64,000 nucleotides of DNA from Candidatus Izimoplasma sp. ZiA1 (GCA_002285055.1 NQYJ01000006.1:16952-80951); one strand, 5' to 3'; shown: positions 36,373-44,440, numbered from the stretch's first letter. Program-made: numbers and translations. Notes: generated from the letters alone by a model not told the origin.

Positions 36373-36927
36373 TTATAAGAAATACTTAAGTGCACCAATT
36401 GCCTTTAATATTCCAAAAGCTACTCCTCCTGCAGCAAATAATCCAACAGCGACACCACCAAATGCCAAGCCGCCTACAGCTACTCCACCAAAGGCAACTA
36501 AACCGACACTAACACCACCAAAAGTGAAGATACCAGTAGCTACTCCACCGATACTTATTACTCCATAAGAGATATCACCAATAGCGATTATTCCTTTAGC
36601 TGCTTTGTTTAATCTAGACCCGCCTGTATGAATATGAACTAATGGTAATCCAAAAACTTTTGTTTTAGATTTATACTCATAGTGCTTTTCACCAATAGTT
36701 AATCCCACCTTTATATAAGGATCAGCGGATGAGCCAAGGTTTTCTGCAAACTCTGTAGCTATTTCAGAAGGAGTTCCTAGTTCTTTTTCAATATCAAAAT
36801 AAGGATCTTCATTAAACCCGTCTTCAATACGCATTTCTAAGTCTTCAATAATACGCTTTCTTGTTGCTTTATTTGTAGTTAATTCTTTCATTACTTCTTT
36901 TATATAATTTTCTTTATTATAAGTCAT
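36373..36927 (-). CDS. HAAS/DUF1700-type membrane protein with glycine-valine repeats
   Basis: A 184-residue protein. The first 60 residues (YIKEVMKELTTNKATRKRIIEDLEMRIED, and LGTPSEIATEFAENL) form a HAAS-type helical domain, which commonly partners a PadR repressor. The last 90 residues are a run of near-identical seven- to eight-residue units of the form GGVAVG(L/G)(F/L)AF, about eight copies. They are hydrophobic and may form a membrane or beta-type stack. The gene overlaps the PadR gene by 11 bp. Function of the repeat part is unknown. Confidence 0.72.
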   Translation of the reverse strand: MTYNKENYIKEVMKELTTNKATRKRIIEDLEMRIEDGFNEDPYFDIEKELGTPSEIATEFAENLGSSADPYIKVGLTIGEKHYEYKSKTKVFGLPLVHIHTGGSRLNKAAKGIIAIGDISYGVISIGGVATGIFTFGGVSVGLVAFGGVAVGGLAFGGVAVGLFAAGGVAFGILKAIGALKYFL

Positions 36928-37273
36928 TGTTATTTACCTCACTATTTAAGATTAAATTTATCCCTTTTGAAATTTCTAAATATTCATCAAGCATATCATT
37001 AAGTCCTGTTTTACCATTGTCTGTAATCTTATAATACTTTCTTGGTTTACTTCTAGTTGTATCTATTTGTTCCCAGTAACTTTCTATCATGTTACTATCC
37101 TCTAAACGATATAAGATTGGATATAGTGTCCCATCCTTTATATCTAGAGAATTATTACTCTTCTCTTTTACTTTTTGGATTAATGAGTAACCATATAGGT
37201 CCTCATCATTTAGAAGTTTTAAAATAACAAGTTCTAGTAACCCTTTTTTTATTTGCTTAGTAAATTGTTTCAT
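36917..37273 (-). CDS. PadR-family transcriptional regulator
   Basis: A 118-residue winged-helix repressor. LELVILKLLNDEDLYGYSLIQKV is the first PadR helix pair, DGTLYPILYRLEDSNMIESYW the recognition helix and wing, and RKYYKITDNGK the wing strand. The ATG at 37271-37273 follows AAGGAGGA; an upstream in-frame extension is rejected. It is coupled to the HAAS protein gene, a common Firmicutes pairing controlling envelope stress or transporters. It probably represses its own operon. Confidence 0.9.
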   Translation of the reverse strand: MKQFTKQIKKGLLELVILKLLNDEDLYGYSLIQKVKEKSNNSLDIKDGTLYPILYRLEDSNMIESYWEQIDTTRSKPRKYYKITDNGKTGLNDMLDEYLEISKGINLILNSEVNNNDL

Positions 37274-37397
37274 ATGTCCTCCTTTATTATTCATCAATAT
37301 ATATAAAGACAAACAATTTTACTCTTTTTTATAACTTACTTTGTATTACAAGGTATATTATAAAACAACATTAAACTAATTTCAAGAAAAAAGTAAA

Positions 37398-37426
37398 TAA
37401 AAAAGCACATCAATTGATGTGCTTAG
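37398..37426 (-). terminator. Terminator after spx
   Basis: AAGCACATCAATTGATGTGCTT (37403-37424) is a perfect 22-base palindrome with a T-run on the minus strand. The stop codon overlaps its edge. Confidence 0.8.
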
Positions 37427-37893
37427 TGAGCTGTATGTTTTTGTTCCTCGTCTTGTAGTTCTTTAAAGTAAATGTTTAGTGCGTTCATATAATCACAATT
37501 TTCGCCCTTTTCACACGAAGTACACATGATAATCTCACGTAAACGTTTTGGAATAAAAGCTCTGATTTCATCATCGTTGTATCCCACTTGCATTTTATTA
37601 TCATCAATGATGATAGGTCTTCTTAGGACACTTGGATTTTGAATGATAAAGTTTGTTAACTCAGTCATCGTCATATCTTCAATGTTTAAGTTTTTTTCTT
37701 GGAATACTTTTGATCTTGTAGAAATAATATCTTCAAATCCTGCTTCAGTATTTTTTAACATTAATATAATGTCGTCTCTTGTTAGTTTAATATTAAATAT
37801 ATTTTTCTCACGGAATTCGATACGATGATCATCAAACCATTTCTTTGCTTTACGACATGAAGAACAGCTCGGAGTTGTATAAATTTGAATCAT
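37423..37893 (-). CDS. spx: Spx/ArsC-family redox regulator with C-terminal extension
   Basis: A 156-residue thioredoxin-fold protein. CSSC at residues 10-13 is the Spx redox switch, and DIISTRSKVFQ, LRRPIIIDDNKMQVGYNDDEIRAF and the following basic segment match Bacillus Spx, which binds RNA polymerase alpha under disulphide stress. It is about 25 residues longer than Bacillus Spx (131), and the extra tail carries CTSCEKGENC, which may bind metal or give an added redox site. The ATG at 37891-37893 follows GAGGTGAG. Confidence 0.88.
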   Translation of the reverse strand: MIQIYTTPSCSSCRKAKKWFDDHRIEFREKNIFNIKLTRDDIILMLKNTEAGFEDIISTRSKVFQEKNLNIEDMTMTELTNFIIQNPSVLRRPIIIDDNKMQVGYNDDEIRAFIPKRLREIIMCTSCEKGENCDYMNALNIYFKELQDEEQKHTAH

Positions 37894-38014
37894 CTTTCTC
37901 ACCTCGATTTTATTTATAAAATTTATAATAAAGTTTGTATGCACTTTAATTATAACATATATATTTTAAGTTTCAAGTTAATACAAGCGTTTTCTTTTTT
38001 ATTCAATTAGTTTG

Positions 38015-38023
38015 TGATATAAT
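38015..38023 (+). promoter_or_regulatory. Extended -10 promoter of pepF
   Basis: TGATATAAT (TG at 38015-38016, TATAAT at 38018-38023), 29 bases before the ATG. The same extended box occurs before mocA and the prepilin gene. Confidence 0.6.
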
Positions 38024-38051
38024 ATAAAAGGTCAAAAAAGGAGGAACAAAC

Positions 38052-39812
38052 ATGAAATGGAAATTAACTAACTTATATGCTTCACTTGAAGCATGGGAAA
38101 AAGACTATGAATCACTAAAAGAAACTATTAAATCTATTAGTGAATATCAAGGTAAACTAGGGGATTATGATACTTTCGTTAAGTATTATGAACTTCAAAA
38201 AGAATTAGCTGTTAAGTTTTTAAAAGCTTATCAATATGCCGCTTTAACATTTGATCTTAACCGTAAAATTACTGAGAATGGTGCTCGTGTTCAACAAATG
38301 GCTTTCTTACACGCTGAACTTCAAAAAGCTACCGCTTTTGAAAGTCCAGAATTACTAGCTATTGGTAAAGATAAACTAGATGAATTTATTAGTAAAAATG
38401 ATTTATTAAAAGAATACAAATTTAGTGTTGAGAGATTATTTAGATCTCAAGAGCATGTTCTAAATACTGCTAGTGAATCTTTGCTTGCTAACTATGCACA
38501 ATTATCTAGTCAAGGTGCTGAGGTATATAATGCTTTAAGTGTCTCAGATAAAACAGATAAAGAAGTAACTTTATCAAATGGTGAAGTTATTACTGTTACT
38601 TCTGGTAACTATCGTAGTTATTTAGCTGATTCAGACGATAAAGAAGACAGAAGAATAATCTTTGAAGCTGTTTTTTCTAATTATCAAGATTTTAAAAATG
38701 CATATGCTTCAATCTATAATACAATCTTACAATCTGATATTGCTAAAATGAAATCAAGAAACTACAAATCAAGTCTAGAATCTTATTTGCATGGTAATAA
38801 TATTCCTTTAGAAGTTTATACTAACTTAGTTGAAGTTGCTAAAGAAAATACTGCACCTTTAAAAAGATATTATCAAATGAGAAAAGAATACTTAGGTTTA
38901 GATAAACATCACACATATGATCGTTTTATGAGTTTAGCTGATTCAACAACTAAATTCACTTACGAAGAAGGTGTTGATTTATTCTTTAAATCTATCGCAC
39001 ATTTAAGTAAAGACTTTCAAGATAAAGCACATAGCGCTCTTGAAGAAGGTTATGTAGATGTTTATGAAGGTGAAGGAAAACAAACTGGTGCTTACTCATG
39101 GGGTGCATTAAACGAACATCCATTCATTTTATTAAACTTTGATGGAACATTAAACAATGTTTTCACTACTGCACATGAAGCTGGACATTCAATGCACTCA
39201 TTATTTGCTGGTGAAACCCAACCAGTAGCTACTCAAAATTATACAATTTTTGTAGCTGAGATTGCTTCTACTTTTAATGAACATAATCTTCTTGATTATT
39301 TCATTAAAAACGCAAAAGGTACTAAAGAAGATAAAATATCATTACTTCAACAATCAATCGATGATATCTTAGGTACTTTCTACCGTCAAACATTATTTGC
39401 TGCTTATGAGTTAGAAGCTCATCGTTTAGCTGAACTTGGTGAACCAATAACTTATGAGGTATTATCAAACATCATGGTTGATTTATATAAAGAATTCTAT
39501 GATATTGATATTACTGAAGAAAATGGTAAAGAATTTGTGTGGGCATATATCCCTCATTTATTTAACACACCATTTTATGTATACCAATACGCAACAAGTT
39601 TTGCGGCATCTTTAAAACTATATGAACTAGTTAAAGAAGATCCTAAAAACATTGAAAAACACATTAGTTTATTACGTGCTGGTGGCGATGATTACCCTGT
39701 TCATCAAGTAAAAAAAGCTGGTGTTGATTTAACAAGTAAAGAACCATTTAAAGCAGTTGTAAATCGTTTAAACACATTATTAGATGAATTAGAGCTTGCA
39801 ATTAAAGAATAA
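38052..39812 (+). CDS. pepF: Oligoendopeptidase F (M3B)
   Basis: A 586-residue zinc oligopeptidase. TTAHEAGHSMHSLFA near residue 374 is the HExxH-type zinc motif (HEAGH), with the third ligand in EIASTFNEH about 25 residues later, and YAYQYATS-type motif (YVYQYATSFAASL) near the C-terminus. Length is standard for PepF. It is cytosolic and trims short peptides. Strong AAAGGAGGA ribosome site. It has its own promoter and precedes the trp T-box. Confidence 0.94.
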   Translation: MKWKLTNLYASLEAWEKDYESLKETIKSISEYQGKLGDYDTFVKYYELQKELAVKFLKAYQYAALTFDLNRKITENGARVQQMAFLHAELQKATAFESPELLAIGKDKLDEFISKNDLLKEYKFSVERLFRSQEHVLNTASESLLANYAQLSSQGAEVYNALSVSDKTDKEVTLSNGEVITVTSGNYRSYLADSDDKEDRRIIFEAVFSNYQDFKNAYASIYNTILQSDIAKMKSRNYKSSLESYLHGNNIPLEVYTNLVEVAKENTAPLKRYYQMRKEYLGLDKHHTYDRFMSLADSTTKFTYEEGVDLFFKSIAHLSKDFQDKAHSALEEGYVDVYEGEGKQTGAYSWGALNEHPFILLNFDGTLNNVFTTAHEAGHSMHSLFAGETQPVATQNYTIFVAEIASTFNEHNLLDYFIKNAKGTKEDKISLLQQSIDDILGTFYRQTLFAAYELEAHRLAELGEPITYEVLSNIMVDLYKEFYDIDITEENGKEFVWAYIPHLFNTPFYVYQYATSFAASLKLYELVKEDPKNIEKHISLLRAGGDDYPVHQVKKAGVDLTSKEPFKAVVNRLNTLLDELELAIKE

Positions 39813-39835
39813 ATAAGGTATTATGCTATTAAATA

Positions 39836-40050
39836 AAACGTTGATTAGAAATAGTAATATATTTTAGTTTGACAAAGCGAGTTTAGGATAGTGTAAGCTA
39901 AATACAAACAAATATATGAATGGATCTATGAGTGGTATTAATACTACCCGCAATTCCTGCGTTAAAGGATAAAGTGCTAGATTATTTCTAGAACATAGGT
40001 GGTACCGCGGTTTATAAATCGTCCTTAATTTTTTAAGGACGATTTTTTTA
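39836..40050 (+). ncRNA. T-box riboswitch, tryptophan-specific, upstream of trpS
   Basis: The T-box sequence AGGTGGTACCGCGG (39998-40010 region) is perfect. Before it lies a stem I region with GAATGGA, where TGG (39921-39923) is the specifier codon for tRNA-Trp. After it comes the terminator AATCGTCCTTAA with TTAAGGACGATT and a seven-T run (40017-40049). Uncharged tRNA-Trp would pair with TGG and the T-box bulge and prevent termination, raising trpS expression. Confidence 0.92.
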
Positions 40051-40071
40051 TATTAAAAAAGGAGTGATTTT

Positions 40072-41067
40072 ATGAAAAGAATCGTATCAGGAATTCAACC
40101 AACAGGTTCAATAAATATTGGAACTTATTTAGGTAGTCTAAAAAACTTTGTTAAATTACAAGATCAACTACCAGATCATGAGTTTTATATCTTTATTGCT
40201 GACTTACATGCAATAACAGTGCCAAAAGAAAAACAGTTTTTACGTCAAAAAATCAAAGAATTAGCAGCAATTTACATCGCATGTGGATTAGACCCTAAAC
40301 GTGTAAATTTATTCATTCAATCAGAAGTTCCTGCCCATTCACAAATGGCTTATCTTTTACAATGCCATTCATATATGGGTGAGTTAGAAAGAATGACTCA
40401 GTTTAAAGACAAATCCAAAAAACAAGAAAAAGGTGTAACTGTTGGTTTATTTAGTTACCCAACATTAATGGCTGGAGATATTTTATTATATGATGCTGAA
40501 TATGTTCCTGTTGGTCAAGATCAAAAACAACATCTTGAGCTAACAAGAGACATTGCCAATCGTGTAAATAATCGTTATGGTGATTTTTTCACAGTACCTG
40601 AGCCACTTATTGCTGAGGTTGGAGCTAAAATCATGAGTCTTACAGAACCAACTTCAAAAATGAGTAAAAGTGATACAAATATTAAATCAAGAATTGAGTT
40701 GTTAGACCCAGAAAACATCATAAAAAAACGAATCAACTCAGCAATGACTGATTCATTAGGGACAATCAAATTCGATCAAGAAGCAAGACCAGGGATATCT
40801 AATCTAATAACTATCTATTCTTCAATAACAGGAAAAACTTATGAAGAAATTGAAAACATTTATGATGGAAAAGGCTATAAGGAATTTAAGGAAGATTTAG
40901 GGGAAATAGTATATCAAGAATTAAAACCTATCCAAGATCGTTATAACGAATTACTAAACAGTAAAGAGTTAACTGAGATCCTTGATAATGGACGTGAAAA
41001 TGCAAGTAAAATTGCCTATAAAAAAATAATGAAATTCAACAACAAAATCGGATTAGGAAGAAAATAG
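40072..41067 (+). CDS. trpS: Tryptophanyl-tRNA synthetase
   Basis: A 331-residue class Ic synthetase. SGIQPTGSINIGTYLGSL at the N-terminus contains the HIGH-equivalent (here NIGT), GDILLYDAEYVPVGQDQKQHLELTRD is the tryptophan pocket, and SKMSKSDTN near residue 195 is the KMSKS loop. Length is standard. It is controlled by the T-box just upstream. Its TAG stop overlaps the GTG start of the next gene, so that gene is translated from the same message. Confidence 0.95.
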   Translation: MKRIVSGIQPTGSINIGTYLGSLKNFVKLQDQLPDHEFYIFIADLHAITVPKEKQFLRQKIKELAAIYIACGLDPKRVNLFIQSEVPAHSQMAYLLQCHSYMGELERMTQFKDKSKKQEKGVTVGLFSYPTLMAGDILLYDAEYVPVGQDQKQHLELTRDIANRVNNRYGDFFTVPEPLIAEVGAKIMSLTEPTSKMSKSDTNIKSRIELLDPENIIKKRINSAMTDSLGTIKFDQEARPGISNLITIYSSITGKTYEEIENIYDGKGYKEFKEDLGEIVYQELKPIQDRYNELLNSKELTEILDNGRENASKIAYKKIMKFNNKIGLGRK

Positions 41068-41978
41068 TGGTTGAAACCAAACCATCTTTATTCCCTTCCT
41101 TTATTGAAAACTTAAGATTATCTAGAAACATGTCTCGTGAAGAATTTCTTAAAGACATTCTTTCATTAAGACAATATTCTCGATTCCTTAAAGGTGAGTC
41201 TGAAATAAGTAATAAAAAACTACTTTTAATGTCTGATCGTTTGGATTTATCTATATTTCATATATATAATGCATTCTATAATTCATCAGACCACGAATAT
41301 AATAATATCCATGAAGCATATATTTACCTTGCTGATAGGCACTTAGACAAGGCTACTGAAAAAATTAACCTTATCAACAGAAATGATATATTATCAAGTT
41401 ACAATAAGAAGTTTTATGATTATGTAGTTTTAGCAACAGCTCATAGAAAAGGTGCAAAATCACCAAATGATGTAATTAGCGATCTAAAAAGTTTAATAAA
41501 TTACAGTTCAATAAATGAACGCGAAACATATTCCTGGCTTGAAATAGTAATTCTAATTGAAATAGCAGGAGTTGAAAGACGAGAAAAAAGATACACTACA
41601 CTTTCTGTTTTAGAGTATTGTCTATCTGAAAATAAGATTAATTTTTCAGATAAAAGCAATTATTTATTAATACCTCCTCTTTATTCACAAGTTGCAGCAA
41701 TATATGGTAATCTCAAACAATATAATAAAGTTATTACAATTGCTGATAATGGTATTAACTATTGTAGAAAATATGGAATATTAAACTCGATTGCACACCT
41801 ATTCTTTTATAAAGCTTCTGCAGAGTATGATCTAAAAAAATATGATTCTGCTGTTGCTTCAGCAAACCTGTGTATGAATGCTCTAAATGTCGAAGGTAAT
41901 ATAGTAAAAAAAGAAAAATTCTCAAAAGTATTCAAAGAGGAGTTTGGAGATATTATCAATAATCTAAAAAACGATTAG
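41067..41978 (+). CDS. RRNPP-like HTH/TPR regulator, coupled to trpS
   Basis: A 303-residue protein with an N-terminal helix-turn-helix (about residues 10-65: NLRLSRNMSREEFLKDI, LRQYSRFLKGESEIS) and a C-terminal array of helical TPR-like repeats (for example YNKVITIADNGINYCRKYG). This is the Rgg/PlcR/NprR (RRNPP) layout, where the TPRs bind a short imported peptide. The start is GTG at 41067-41069 overlapping the trpS stop, with AGGAAG upstream, so it is under T-box control. It is a paralogue of the gene at 42603. No paired peptide gene is seen directly next to it. Confidence 0.75.
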   Translation: MVETKPSLFPSFIENLRLSRNMSREEFLKDILSLRQYSRFLKGESEISNKKLLLMSDRLDLSIFHIYNAFYNSSDHEYNNIHEAYIYLADRHLDKATEKINLINRNDILSSYNKKFYDYVVLATAHRKGAKSPNDVISDLKSLINYSSINERETYSWLEIVILIEIAGVERREKRYTTLSVLEYCLSENKINFSDKSNYLLIPPLYSQVAAIYGNLKQYNKVITIADNGINYCRKYGILNSIAHLFFYKASAEYDLKKYDSAVASANLCMNALNVEGNIVKKEKFSKVFKEEFGDIINNLKND

Positions 41979-42006
41979 CATATTTGCTAATCGTTTTGTT
42001 TTTTTA
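41966..42006. terminator. Bidirectional terminator
   Basis: AAAACGATTAGCA (41968-41980) and TGCTAATCGTTTT (41985-41997) with a short loop, flanked by T-runs on both strands. It serves the regulator gene on the plus strand and the small gene at 42004 on the minus strand. Confidence 0.85.
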
Positions 42007-42279
42007 ACTAAATTTTAACATAAATTCCTGGAGTAAACGTTGTGTTTTGTGATGAGAGTCTAGATTAATAATCCATCTATTTCCCTCTATTGCCTTAATA
42101 TTGTCGGCATACCAGTCATTTAACTTAACTATCATAATTCTTATCATTTCGATTTCTTCATTTTGAATTGCGAATTTCAATCTATTTAGATAGCTAGTTA
42201 CATATGGATCACATGAGTATTGTTTAATTGTTCCAAGCATTCCTTCAAACTCAATTTCCAACTCTTGAATTGTAGTCAT
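42004..42279 (-). CDS. Small hypothetical protein between the two regulators
   Basis: A 91-residue acidic, mainly helical protein that I do not recognise (MTTIQELEIEFEGML, ending LLQEFMLKFS). No membrane segment or signal is present. It has its own promoter and a strong AAGGAGGG ribosome site, so it is likely expressed. It lies between two RRNPP-like regulators and just downstream of the small signal-peptide-like gene, so it might be a target or partner of the regulators. That is inference from position only. Confidence 0.6.
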   Translation of the reverse strand: MTTIQELEIEFEGMLGTIKQYSCDPYVTSYLNRLKFAIQNEEIEMIRIMIVKLNDWYADNIKAIEGNRWIINLDSHHKTQRLLQEFMLKFS

Positions 42280-42314
42280 AAAGAACCCTCCTTATAATAT
42301 TTTATATGTTTAAA

Positions 42315-42342
42315 AGCATAAAATTTACATTTTATAAGTCAA
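42315..42342 (-). promoter_or_regulatory. Promoter of the 91-residue protein gene
   Basis: Minus strand: TTGACT (42337-42342), 16-bp spacer, TATGCT (42315-42320), about 35 bases before the ATG at 42279. Confidence 0.55.
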
Positions 42343-42388
42343 ATTGCATTGATATCTTTTAAAACTGCCTGTTATAGTGTAAAATAGA

Positions 42389-42520
42389 TTAGACTGCTAC
42401 AGGTTCAGATGGATCCACTCTACCATACTTTGCATCCATTACAAAATCGCTAGTACTAGTCATTCTTGCTACACCTACGATTACCATTGCTATTGCTATT
42501 ACTAAAATTAATTTTTTCAT
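42389..42520 (-). CDS. Candidate exported signalling pro-peptide (Phr/PapR-like)
   Basis: A 43-codon gene with AAGGAG 9 bases before ATG. Residues 1-3 are MKK, 4-18 a hydrophobic core (LILVIAIAMVIVGVA), then RMTSTSDFVMD and a polar tail ending GRVDPSEPVAV at the stop (TAA, 42389-42391). This is the layout of Phr, PapR and NprX pro-peptides, which are exported, trimmed and re-imported to control a TPR regulator. It is divergent from the RRNPP-like gene at 42603, with 82 bp between them. A tiny membrane peptide of other role is the alternative. No homologue is claimed. Confidence 0.6.
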   Translation of the reverse strand: MKKLILVIAIAMVIVGVARMTSTSDFVMDAKYGRVDPSEPVAV

Positions 42521-42570
42521 TATTATCAACTCCTTGACATTAGTATATAATAAAAAATTAGTTATCAAAA

Positions 42571-42584
42571 GCTCATATGTGAGC
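42571..42584. promoter_or_regulatory. Palindromic operator candidate between the peptide and regulator genes
   Basis: GCTCA, four bases, TGAGC: a perfect inverted repeat in the 82-bp divergent intergenic region. It lies upstream of a plausible minus-strand -35 (TTGATA) and -10 (TATACT) for the peptide gene, a position suited to activation. It is 19 bp before the regulator's start codon, so it could also act on the regulator. Confidence 0.45.
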
Positions 42585-42602
42585 CAAGTGAAAGGTGAAA
42601 AA

Positions 42603-43511
42603 ATGGAGAATAATGCAAAAGAATTCGCACTCTTTATTGATGGAATTAGAATAAACCGTAACCTTTCAAGGGATGAGTTGATTGAGGGTATAATGTCAAT
42701 TAGTCAGTATAAAAGATATTTACGTGGAGATACATCTATTCCTAACTCAAAACTAATTGAGTTAGCTGATAAGCTAAATTTAAGTATTCACGATTTACAT
42801 TTTTTGTTTAGAGACCAAAATAACGATGAGTATAAAAGAGTTTTACAAATTCATAATTTAGTAACTGAAAAAGAATATCAAAAAGCATTGAATCTAGCAA
42901 TGAAGTTCGATTCAGATATGTTTATCTATAACTATAATAAGATGTTCTATGAATATTGTGTATTACGCTCACAACACGCTATTAACATGGTTAGTGATGT
43001 TCATGTATTAGATTTGTATTCTACATTAATCCAATACCCCGATTGTGAAAATAACGAGTCTTTCAACTTTGTTGAGATTAGTACATTACTACAAATCGCT
43101 TTAACAAGTGCTAAAATTGAAAACTATACACCTGTTGATTTGTTATATAGGATTCTATCAAGTGACAGATTTAGATATTCATCAAGCGTAGAGACTATGA
43201 TTATCCCAAGTGTCTACTCAACTCTTGCATCAATACTAGGTATTATGGATGACTATGATAAAATTATTGAAATCACAAACCTTGGTATTGATTATTGTAT
43301 TCAAAGACAAACTAGTAACGCTTTACCTAATTTATATTATTTTAACGCAATTGCTAATCTTGATTTAGGCAATAAGCCACTAGCTTTAGAAAGTGCTAGA
43401 AAATGTTTTATGGCTTTATATTTAGAGAATAAACCTACTAAATTTGATGGCTTCAAACAATATTTTGAAGAAGATTTTAAAATGAAACTTGATGATTTAA
43501 TCAAGCTTTAG
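42603..43511 (+). CDS. RRNPP-like HTH/TPR regulator, divergent from the peptide gene
   Basis: A 302-residue protein with an N-terminal HTH (GIRINRNLSRDELIEGI, ISQYKRYLRGDTSIP) and about five helical TPR-like repeats (for example YDKIIEITNLGIDYCIQRQ), the same plan as its paralogue at 41067. The ATG at 42603-42605 follows AAAGGTGA; an earlier in-frame start at 42534 covers the intergenic palindrome and is rejected. It probably binds the peptide encoded divergently and controls that gene or the neighbourhood (inference from family and layout). Followed by a shared terminator. Confidence 0.77.
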   Translation: MENNAKEFALFIDGIRINRNLSRDELIEGIMSISQYKRYLRGDTSIPNSKLIELADKLNLSIHDLHFLFRDQNNDEYKRVLQIHNLVTEKEYQKALNLAMKFDSDMFIYNYNKMFYEYCVLRSQHAINMVSDVHVLDLYSTLIQYPDCENNESFNFVEISTLLQIALTSAKIENYTPVDLLYRILSSDRFRYSSSVETMIIPSVYSTLASILGIMDDYDKIIEITNLGIDYCIQRQTSNALPNLYYFNAIANLDLGNKPLALESARKCFMALYLENKPTKFDGFKQYFEEDFKMKLDDLIKL

Positions 43512-43529
43512 TTTAGATAAATTATATAT

Positions 43530-43568
43530 ATAAAAAATGTCTGAGATTATTCAGACATTTTCTTTTTT
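43530..43568. terminator. Bidirectional terminator
   Basis: AAAATGTCTGA (43534-43544), 6-base loop, TCAGACATTTT (43551-43561), T-runs on both sides. Shared by the regulator (plus) and the VTT membrane protein (minus). Confidence 0.85.
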
Positions 43569-44173
43569 TTATATAAGTTGTAAAAGCCTTGTAAGATGTA
43601 ATAAGCAACAAAAACTAACATCCCAATAACACTGAGGATTAACATGTACCTATTAAGCGTTTCTGATTGCCCAACTTTCATAACAAAATAACCACCTACT
43701 ATGTATCTTGGAACACGTCCAACAAAACCAGCGATGATAAACTTCTTAAAATCCATTTTTGTGATTCCAGCAAGGAACACAACTATTGTATAAGGAATCG
43801 GTGTAAACGCACCAATTGCTACTGCTAGTATCCCATACTTGTCAAATAACTTTTGAGCTTTCCCTAATACTTCATCGTTTGTGAAATATCTTAGGACCGG
43901 GTACCCAATTTTTTTCCCTACAAAATATCCTAGCATTGATGCTAGAACATTAAAAAATATTACATTTATTAAATATAAATACCAATGATCTACATCTAAT
44001 AATATTAATGGGTAGTATATAACTTCAATTGGTGGAATAATTAGTAAAACTTCAATCATTGTATATAAAGCTAATCCAAAATGTCCTAAATCTTCTAAAA
44101 AATTTATGATTGGATCTAAAAAACTAAAAATACCTGTTGTCTCGGTAGTTAGTAAAAAACTGATAAATTTCAT
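43547..44173 (-). CDS. DedA/VTT-family (YqaA-like) membrane protein
   Basis: A 208-residue membrane protein of the SNARE-associated/VTT superfamily. LGHFGLALYTMIEVLLIIPPIEVIYYPLIL gives the first re-entrant region in parts, and AIGAFTPIPYTIVVFLAG near residue 125 with FIIAGFVGRVPRYIVGGY the second, which resembles YqaA more than classical DedA. Such proteins move or scramble phospholipids (including undecaprenyl phosphate recycling in DedA). It overlaps HPr (TAATG), and UppP lies nearby on the other strand. Confidence 0.8.
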   Translation of the reverse strand: MKFISFLLTTETTGIFSFLDPIINFLEDLGHFGLALYTMIEVLLIIPPIEVIYYPLILLDVDHWYLYLINVIFFNVLASMLGYFVGKKIGYPVLRYFTNDEVLGKAQKLFDKYGILAVAIGAFTPIPYTIVVFLAGITKMDFKKFIIAGFVGRVPRYIVGGYFVMKVGQSETLNRYMLILSVIGMLVFVAYYILQGFYNLYKKKKMSE

Positions 44174-44433
44174 TACTTAATCTTTAAATCAGTAATCATT
44201 TTACCAATGCCATTAAGAGCTGCTTCTTCATCTATTCCTGATGTAGTAACACTAATCTCAGATCCTTTTGAAACACCTAATGATAAAACTCCCATAATCG
44301 ATTTAAAATCAACTGTTGTTTCTTTGTAAGTTAATAAAACATCACATTCAAACTCATTTGCTTTATTCACGAGCAATGTTGCTGGTCTTGCATGTAATCC
44401 TTGTTCAAATGTAATCGTAAATTCCTTTTTCAT
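44173..44433 (-). CDS. ptsH: HPr phosphocarrier protein
   Basis: An 86-residue HPr. His14 in GLHARPA is phosphorylated by enzyme I, and Ser45 in FKSIMGVLSLG is the HPr-kinase site, so it can carry sugar-PTS flux and act in Firmicutes-type catabolite control. Unusually, ptsI is not next to it. Its neighbours are an EIIB-like membrane protein (7 bp upstream) and a VTT membrane protein. Confidence 0.93.
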   Translation of the reverse strand: MKKEFTITFEQGLHARPATLLVNKANEFECDVLLTYKETTVDFKSIMGVLSLGVSKGSEISVTTSGIDEEAALNGIGKMITDLKIK

Positions 44434-44440
44434 AAAATCA

